NCBI GenBank assembly: GCA_937922175.1
Contig: CAKZUU010000154.1
Coordinates: forward strand, 1 to 5,128
DNA from: an uncultured Gemmataceae bacterium
GTDB taxonomy: Bacteria; Planctomycetota; Planctomycetia; Gemmatales; Gemmataceae
Direction: 5' to 3'
Length of the DNA stretch: 5,128 nucleotides
Each line of letters starts with the position of its first letter. The first letter of the stretch is position 1. Both the position numbers and the translations under genes were made by a program. A model generated the notes under the pieces. The model did not search any database, was not told the origin of the DNA, and saw nothing but the letters and a program-made list of their open reading frames with translations. Positions 1-4,271 of this stretch are shown here, one piece after another.

Positions 1-90
1 CTGATAGCCCCAGTCGGTCGCGCGTGCCGCCAACTCTTCAAAAGGCAGATCGATGAAGGGGCCGCTGTGCAGTAAAACCAGGCGCGGCAT
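1..90 (-). CDS. Sugar phosphate isomerase/epimerase-like protein, N-terminal fragment (cut by window edge)
   Basis: Only the first 30 codons are present and the frame stays open to the window edge. The start is MPRLVLLHSGPFIDLPFEELAARA, then TDWGYQ. A short first beta strand, a 'DLPFEELAxxAxxWGY' helix and an expected following 'GLEL' strand match the opening of the xylose-isomerase-like TIM-barrel proteins (AP_endonuc_2 superfamily). Planctomycetes carry many of these as sugar phosphate isomerases/epimerases. The ATG is supported by a Shine-Dalgarno GAGGAA (positions 95-100) at good spacing. The gene lies 97 bases downstream of the membrane-protein gene on the same strand. With no strong terminator between them, read-through is plausible. 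No metal-binding or catalytic residue is visible in this fragment, so substrate and reaction cannot be given. The family call rests on the N-terminal pattern alone. Confidence 0.68.
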   Translation of the reverse strand, partial: MPRLVLLHSGPFIDLPFEELAARATDWGYQ

Positions 91-187
91 TCGCTTCCTC
101 TTTTCCCCTGGTCAACTGGACGTCAGAAAGGGAGGATCGGCCCGTTCAAAGCGAGCCGACCGGATCAGGGCTCTGCGTCCGTGGCGG

Positions 188-2146
188 TCATTCTGCCGTG
201 GGACCTCCGGGCGACGAACTCCCTTGCGATCCGGGCGAGGGAGGGGTGGTCCGCGGCGAAGCACCGTCTGGTGTTGCCGAGGACTCCCCACCTCCCGGCG
301 AAGCAGGCGAAACTCCTGACGAGGTAGTGCCGCTGGTCGCTTCTCCCGAGCTCGCCAGCGGTGAACTCGTGAAGCCCGTCGGTGCGGAGGGAGTCGGCGT
401 CGACCCCACCGGCGGAGAACTGGTCGCCGTCGCTGCGTCGGTCGAGGGAGGCCGATCATTTCGCACCGTGAGCGTCGGTTGGACCTGGAGGACGTTGCCG
501 CCCTCCGTAGGTGTCAGGCTGGCACCGGTTGGCTTAAAGGACGCCGATGCCTTGTCGAGATCGTCGGTCTCCTCAAGGTACACTTCATCCAAATCGATGT
601 CATCGACCTTTTTTCGCATCAAGAGGTAGATCATGGTCGCCGCGGTCCAGAAGAAGCTGTAACCGAAACCGAGTACCATCAGGAATACCAAGGTGATCCA
701 GAACGACACCATGATGGCGCCGAGATGATTGTAGAGGAGGAACGAGTCGAGGTACTCCTTGTGGCGCTGCTCAGCCGACTGTCGGTTCTCGTTCTTCGCC
801 AACAAGACAGCGTTGATCGCGCTCTCATCAAGCCCTCGTCGGCGGAGCCGGTCGATTTCGGACTGCAAGCGCACCCAGTCCTCGGCCGGGCTGTTTGTCA
901 TCAGCACTTCGCGCCAACCAAAAGAGGTCGGGGTGTAAATGAACAGGAACTCGGGACTGCGATTGGCTGAGTTGATCCAGGGTGTCTGGGCGACGCCCCA
1001 TTTGCCGAGGTACACCGTCAGCGAGCCCATGAATCCGACGAAAAAGATCACGACCGCGCCATAAAGAAGGGCGACGAGGCTGTACCAGAAATAGCTCCAA
1101 GGCGCTTGGTAGACGTAGTTATAAGATCGGCTCAACGCATCCAACGTGTCGCTGCCTTCGGTACTGATCGTGGCATACATCATCGGGTAGCCCACCAAGC
1201 CGACGAGCAACAAGGCCATGCCCAGGCCGATCAGTAAAACGACGGGCCAGAGCAAGCCGCTGAAGAAGATGTCGCCCAAAGCCGGGATCATGTGAAGGAA
1301 ACCGAAGATGATCGAAACAAACACGAGCAATGCGACGAGACCGATGGGCACGATCGGTCCGAGGATGTACGAGACATAGCGCTGAAGGGTAAAGCGAAGA
1401 GCTTCGCGCATCGAAATGCTGTCTTTTCCCGTGAGTTCGACACTGGCCATGCGGGTGATGGCTCCGCCGAACAAAGCCCAGGTCGCCAAGGTCCAAAGGA
1501 GGATGAGCACCAAGTAGAGACGCACAAGAGTGCCGGTCTTCGGGTTGAGCAGGTGAATAATCGGTTCCAAGAATTTCACCAAAGGCTCGATCAGGACGGG
1601 TACTTCGGTGCTGATGAACCATTCGGTCAGTTTGCCGCTCTCCCAGGGTCGCTCGACCTGCCCAGTGACCATCAAATAGGGATTCGGACCACGATCCTCG
1701 AACCAGGGCATGATTCGCAATCGCCCGCCCCAGATGGTCACATCCGGTCGTTTCATCCCATTTTCGGGCTGGAATTCGACCGTTGCAGGGCCCGTGCCGG
1801 CCAGGCGATGAAGCAACAACCACCGTTCGCTATCTCGGTTGAATCGAGCGTTGCGGTTGGCCTCATCCTTGCGGCGCATTTCTTCGCGTTCTTCTCGGCT
1901 TTTATTGGGGTATTTTCGTTCGTAGTCGGAGTCGGACATCACCTGGTACTGTTCCAGGCTCGGCTTGGACCACATGCCGTAGAACACGACCGAAATCAGA
2001 TACCACCCCAAGGCCATGACCAGAATGCCCGCCGCGGCGAGTAACAGCTTTTTGGGGTCGATCGCGACAGTAAAGCTGCGAAAGATGTGGGGGAACAACC
2101 AACTATCGCGTACATGAGACTGGCTGTTGAATCGATCCTCGGACAT
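188..2146 (-). CDS. Polytopic membrane protein of unknown function with disordered Pro/Ser/Thr/Gly tail
   Basis: A 652-residue protein counted from MSEDRFNSQSHVRDSW. Hydrophobic segments lie near residues 33-57, 207-228, 261-284, 293-320, 350-377 and 474-510, the last long enough for one or two spans. Between the first two spans is a charged then mixed region of about 150 residues. Residues 378-473 form a loop with a helical, charged stretch (DWVRLQSEIDRLRRRGLDES). After span five the motif EGSDTLDALSRSYNYVYQ, actually just before it at residues 330-347, resembles a pattern I associate with planctomycete multi-span proteins. The last 130 residues or so (from an acidic DDIDLDEVYLEETDD segment onward) are low complexity, rich in P, S, T, G and A, and probably disordered. 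The frame stays open to an ATG at 2248, but the 2146 start is preferred because of its GGGAG ribosome site and because a good promoter lies inside the extension. No enzymatic motif was recognised. A transport, assembly or stress role would be guesswork. Confidence 0.85.
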   Translation of the reverse strand: MSEDRFNSQSHVRDSWLFPHIFRSFTVAIDPKKLLLAAAGILVMALGWYLISVVFYGMWSKPSLEQYQVMSDSDYERKYPNKSREEREEMRRKDEANRNARFNRDSERWLLLHRLAGTGPATVEFQPENGMKRPDVTIWGGRLRIMPWFEDRGPNPYLMVTGQVERPWESGKLTEWFISTEVPVLIEPLVKFLEPIIHLLNPKTGTLVRLYLVLILLWTLATWALFGGAITRMASVELTGKDSISMREALRFTLQRYVSYILGPIVPIGLVALLVFVSIIFGFLHMIPALGDIFFSGLLWPVVLLIGLGMALLLVGLVGYPMMYATISTEGSDTLDALSRSYNYVYQAPWSYFWYSLVALLYGAVVIFFVGFMGSLTVYLGKWGVAQTPWINSANRSPEFLFIYTPTSFGWREVLMTNSPAEDWVRLQSEIDRLRRRGLDESAINAVLLAKNENRQSAEQRHKEYLDSFLLYNHLGAIMVSFWITLVFLMVLGFGYSFFWTAATMIYLLMRKKVDDIDLDEVYLEETDDLDKASASFKPTGASLTPTEGGNVLQVQPTLTVRNDRPPSTDAATATSSPPVGSTPTPSAPTGFTSSPLASSGEATSGTTSSGVSPASPGGGESSATPDGASPRTTPPSPGSQGSSSPGGPTAE

Positions 2147-2154
2147 TCCAGACA

Positions 2155-2159
2155 CTCCC
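2155..2159 (-). promoter_or_regulatory. Ribosome binding site that decides the start of the membrane protein
   Basis: On the minus strand GGGAG lies 8 bases before the ATG at 2146. The competing in-frame ATG at 2206 has AGAGG immediately adjacent to it, which is too close for initiation. Both it and the ATG at 2248 lie upstream of the transcript start predicted from the TATAAT promoter. Confidence 0.55.
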
Positions 2160-2192
2160 GCCTGAATGATTTGTGGTATCCAACCGGAGGGG

Positions 2193-2220
2193 ATTATAGT
2201 GGACATCCTCTTGCGGTCAG
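2193..2220 (-). promoter_or_regulatory. Sigma-70-type promoter for the membrane-protein unit
   Basis: On the minus strand the -35 box CTGACC (2220-2215, 4 of 6 to TTGACA) is followed by a 16-base spacer and a perfect TATAAT -10 box (2198-2193). Transcription would begin near 2186, giving a leader of about 40 bases before the ATG at 2146. The position directly after a terminator for the upstream gene is what a new transcription unit needs. The match is seen in sequence; activity is inferred. Confidence 0.6.
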
Positions 2221-2292
2221 GGGGCGAGCGAGCGGGAATCTGATGCAAGCGCGGAGACGACGCAGTTCGGAAAAGGGAGAGATCCGACAGTC

Positions 2293-2337
2293 AAAAAAAG
2301 AAATGAGGCTCGCCCGTGCTGGAACACAGGCGAGCCT
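2293..2337 (-). terminator. Intrinsic terminator of the BBP7 gene
   Basis: Perfect 9-base arms AGGCTCGCC (2306-2314) and GGCGAGCCT (2329-2337) pair. One C/A mismatch and three further pairs (GTG 2316-2318 with CAC 2325-2327) leave a 6-base loop. Read on the minus strand, the GC-rich stem is followed by CA and then a T-rich run with one C (2303-2293). It begins 33 bases after the BBP7 stop codon. The T-run is on the correct side only for minus-strand transcription. Confidence 0.87.
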
Positions 2338-2369
2338 GCTCCCGAATCCGGAGGAGATTGGGGATCCAG

Positions 2370-3692
2370 CTAGAACGACAACGCCACGCCGAAGTTGATC
2401 CCGTCGAAGTAGTGGATGGCGCGTCGTTCCCAGATCGGCAACGAGTTGTTCGGTGCGAACGGTTCTGGGCCGAAATCGTTCGTTCGACCGATATTGCCGA
2501 AGTTGAACGACACCGGGTTGATCGTGTGGACAGTATTCATGAACATCAGCGAATTCCAGCTCAATCGCACCTGGATGCCGGCGGCGGGATACCAAGTGAG
2601 TTGGAGTTCGCCATTGAGCATCGGCACGAAGGTGTATTCGCGGACGCCTTTCTTGTTGGAGGCCGATTCGTCACCCAATTCGTACTTGGCGTGTTCCTTC
2701 ACGATGTTGACCATGGCAGCGGCATCACCGTGAAAGGCGATCGAGAAGGCGCCGATCCGACCGAAGGTGCCCAGGTACAGATCTTTTTGCAGACCGATCG
2801 CTGGGCCGTACATCCGGTTCGACACGGTGTTCGTGTAGTAGGCGACGTCACGAGGCGTGGCGGCACCGGTGTTGTCGCGAGCGACAGTCCGCCACCGGAA
2901 CCGCTCCCAGATCCAGGCGAATCGGCCGCTGGCAACGAAGTAGGTTCGGCTCAACTCACTGGTGCGAACCGGGATTTTACCCATGAAATCAGCCTGATTG
3001 TATCGCTGGATCATCTCGATGCTCATTTCGCTGGCCGCGTTCCAGATACCATAGGTCGCCCCCGGATTGCCCACGCCGAGCTGCTGGCCCGGACCGGCGA
3101 AATCGATGGTGAAGTTGTACACCGGTGAGAACAAGAAGGTGTCGGAGTTGAAGGCTCCAACCGCGAAGCCGGGTGGGATGATGTCCGCCGACGCGTGGTA
3201 GCGAGCATCACGGACATGCAACCATCGGGCCTCGAACGTGGAACCGTCATTGAACCGCCAGCCAAGGGTCGTTCGGAAGCCCGGCTGATAAGTCCATTTG
3301 CTGTTCAAGTCCGAAGCGCGTAAAGCGGGAGTGCCCGTACCGACAAACGCTCCGGGAGGTCCGGGAGGTCCCGTGACGAAGACGCTTTGAGGCGGGTCGC
3401 CAATGAGGAGCCATTGGCCGCCCAAGTCTTGTTGGACACTTCCATCGACGTCCACCAAGCCACGATAAGCAATGACCTGGTCGTTCAGATGGCGAATTTG
3501 ACGATACATCACGTACTCGACGGCCCCGTAGAATCCCCCGCTCTCGGGACGACTCGAGTAGATAGGCAACGGGATGATCGGTTGAGCTTCGCGGCCCGAG
3601 ACATCCAGCCCTCCTTGGGCGTGCAGGGTCGCTGGCGTCCATGCCAATCCCCCCGTGAGCACGAGCGCTATCCAGCCAGCTCTCGTTCGCAT
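2370..3692 (-). CDS. BBP7-family outer membrane beta-barrel protein
   Basis: A 440-residue exported protein. Residues 1-25 form a Sec signal peptide: basic MRTR, hydrophobic core, then TLHA before QGG as the probable cleavage site. The mature part has alternating aromatic/polar strands separated by Gly/Asn/Pro turns. Examples are GGFYGAVEYVMYR near 52-64, FRTTLGWRFNDGSTFEARWLHV at 139-160 and LQLTWYPAAGIQVRLSWNSL at 363-382. The chain ends HYFDGINFGVALSF, with the terminal Phe typical of barrels inserted by the BAM machinery. Planctomycete BBP7 (DUF1551-type) proteins share this length, the opening 'GGFY..VEYL' strand and a closing 'GxNFGxxL.F' strand. Residues 108-114 are a short GPPGPPG turn. 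The start has a strong GGAGGAG site, and a terminator follows the gene. It is divergent from the glycine-rich gene. A structural or porin role is possible; the family's exact function is not established. Confidence 0.87.
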   Translation of the reverse strand: MRTRAGWIALVLTGGLAWTPATLHAQGGLDVSGREAQPIIPLPIYSSRPESGGFYGAVEYVMYRQIRHLNDQVIAYRGLVDVDGSVQQDLGGQWLLIGDPPQSVFVTGPPGPPGAFVGTGTPALRASDLNSKWTYQPGFRTTLGWRFNDGSTFEARWLHVRDARYHASADIIPPGFAVGAFNSDTFLFSPVYNFTIDFAGPGQQLGVGNPGATYGIWNAASEMSIEMIQRYNQADFMGKIPVRTSELSRTYFVASGRFAWIWERFRWRTVARDNTGAATPRDVAYYTNTVSNRMYGPAIGLQKDLYLGTFGRIGAFSIAFHGDAAAMVNIVKEHAKYELGDESASNKKGVREYTFVPMLNGELQLTWYPAAGIQVRLSWNSLMFMNTVHTINPVSFNFGNIGRTNDFGPEPFAPNNSLPIWERRAIHYFDGINFGVALSF

Positions 3693-3700
3693 TGGACTGT

Positions 3701-3708
3701 ACTCCTCC
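3701..3708 (-). promoter_or_regulatory. Strong ribosome binding site of the BBP7 gene
   Basis: GGAGGAGT on the minus strand lies about 8-9 bases before the ATG at 3692. It is the best Shine-Dalgarno match in the window and fixes the BBP7 start, giving a complete signal peptide. Confidence 0.75.
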
Positions 3709-3843
3709 GTGACGGTCGACGCCTGCGCCAGCGGTTCGCGTCCGTTCCCCCCGAGACGCGGTCGCGCGGTCGATTACGAATGGAAGTCCGCAACAGACCG
3801 CCCGATGGATGGTCCCCCAACCCTGAGATGCAGGTGGGCCAAC

Positions 3844-3871
3844 GCCATACTCACCGTGGCCGGTGTGTCAA
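3844..3871 (-). promoter_or_regulatory. Candidate promoter for the BBP7 gene
   Basis: On the minus strand a perfect TTGACA (3871-3866) is followed by a 16-base spacer and TATGGC (3849-3844), which matches only the TAT half of the -10 consensus. It would give a leader of about 145 bases. A second perfect TTGACA at 3990-3985 has no usable -10 box. This is a weak call because of the poor -10 box. Confidence 0.3.
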
Positions 3872-3897
3872 GCCGGGATTCGGGAAGACCCAGCTTT

Positions 3898-3953
3898 CGA
3901 GTTACCACCCTTACATTCGGCATAGATGGTCGAATTACTCCAGTCCGAATTAC
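3898..3953. repeat. Three CGAATTAC-like direct repeats
   Basis: CGAATTAC occurs exactly at 3931-3938 and 3946-3953, with a one-mismatch copy CGAGTTAC at 3898-3905. Start-to-start spacings are 33 and 15 bases. They lie upstream of both divergent genes, in the A/T-rich part of the control region. Repeated same-orientation octamers suggest activator or repressor half-sites, but this is inferred and no matching regulator is recognised. Confidence 0.4.
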
Positions 3954-3955
3954 AG

Positions 3956-3983
3956 AAATTTTTCCGAAGTCCGAGGAAAATTT
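3956..3983. other. A/T-rich imperfect stem-loop
   Basis: TTTTCC (3960-3965) pairs with GGAAAA (3975-3980) around a 9-base loop GAAGTCCGA. AAA (3956-3958) and TTT (3981-3983) extend the stem past a bulged T. T-runs flank it on both strands, so it looks terminator-like in either direction. However, it lies between divergent genes where no terminator is expected, and the stem is A/T-dominated. It may be a protein-binding or DNA-bending site instead. Confidence 0.35.
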
Positions 3984-4023
3984 TTGTCAAGGTCTCGGTA
4001 AGTTCCTCCCGCCAATCAAACCC

Positions 4024-4035
4024 GGCAAATTTGCC
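4024..4035. promoter_or_regulatory. Perfect 12-base palindrome, candidate operator
   Basis: GGCAAATTTGCC is perfectly self-complementary and ends 30 bases before the -35 box of the candidate plus-strand promoter. The size and symmetry suit a dimeric regulator, but the identity is unknown. Such palindromes also occur by chance. Confidence 0.35.
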
Positions 4036-4065
4036 CGAACAGGTCCTTTTGCTCCATCTCGCTCC

Positions 4066-4095
4066 TTGACCCGCCCACAGATGCTGTGGTAAACT
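4066..4095 (+). promoter_or_regulatory. Candidate promoter for the glycine-rich protein gene
   Basis: TTGACC (4066-4071, 5 of 6) and TAAACT (4090-4095, 4 of 6) are separated by 18 bases. The start site would be near 4102, leaving a leader of about 170 bases. An alternative pair, TTGGCG (4106-4111) and CATAAT (4130-4135), also with an 18-base spacer, would start near 4142. The first is preferred for its -35 box; the second has the better -10 box. Confidence 0.42.
4075..4089. promoter_or_regulatory. Inverted repeat inside promoter spacer (CCACAG-ATG-CTGTGG)
   Basis: Perfect 6-base arms around a 3-base centre lie wholly between the candidate -35 and -10 boxes and abut the -10. A protein bound here would occupy the same DNA as RNA polymerase or remodel the spacer. 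The geometry is seen directly; an operator role is inferred. Confidence 0.4.
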
Positions 4096-4104
4096 GAGGA
4101 GAGC

Positions 4105-4153
4105 GTTGGCGGAATTCGCAAATCTGGGGCATAATTGCGTGGCCCCCGCCAAC
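4105..4153 (+). other. Potential stem-loop at the 5' end of the glycine-rich gene leader
   Basis: GTTGGCGG (4105-4112) is fully complementary to CCGCCAAC (4146-4153), and within it CGCAA (4117-4121) pairs with TTGCG (4135-4139). If transcription begins near 4102, this structure would sit at the extreme 5' end of the mRNA. No known riboswitch class is recognised, and there is no U-run after it, so it is not a normal terminator. Confidence 0.35.
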
Positions 4154-4271
4154 AACCGCGGCTGTGCGGTGTTCGTCTGTGTAGGGGAAGAGTCGAAGCT
4201 CCGGGGTGAGGACATTGCCCGAGCCGGTGCCGCTTGGACCATACTCCACTCCTTCATCGAGGCGATCAGTC

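Larger units (their letters stand above)
3693..4271. other. Divergent control region between BBP7 and glycine-rich genes
   Basis: A 579-base stretch with no convincing gene. The part next to BBP7 (3709-3890) is GC-rich and shows only a weak promoter candidate. Positions 3895-4040 are clearly richer in A/T than the surroundings and hold direct repeats, a stem-loop and a palindrome. Positions 4060-4160 hold the candidate plus-strand promoter and a leader stem-loop. The remainder (4160-4258) shows nothing I can name. Open frames crossing the region lack ribosome sites or protein-like composition. Confidence 0.7.

Noticed and set aside
135..161. Possible terminator hairpin between the membrane-protein gene and the isomerase gene
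   Set aside because: About 7 pairs with one G-U and a 13-base loop, followed on the minus strand by TCCCTTTCTG rather than a T-run. It is too weak to call, so read-through into the isomerase gene remains plausible.
198..629. Plus-strand open frame of 143 residues
   Set aside because: It is antisense to the low-complexity tail of the membrane protein and mirrors its Pro/Ser/Gly bias. No start signals were seen.
2087..2398. Plus-strand frame of 103 residues spanning the gap between the BBP7 and membrane-protein genes
   Set aside because: It runs antisense through the terminator, the promoter and both flanking gene ends. Its Arg-rich composition is typical of a shadow frame.
3985..3990. Perfect minus-strand TTGACA as a BBP7 -35 box
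   Set aside because: No -10-like sequence occurs 15-19 bases downstream; the bases there are part of the A/T stem-loop.
3868..4257. Minus-strand open frame of 129 residues filling the divergent intergenic region
   Set aside because: No Shine-Dalgarno before its ATG and no recognisable domain or protein-like pattern. It runs across the candidate promoter, palindrome and stem-loops.
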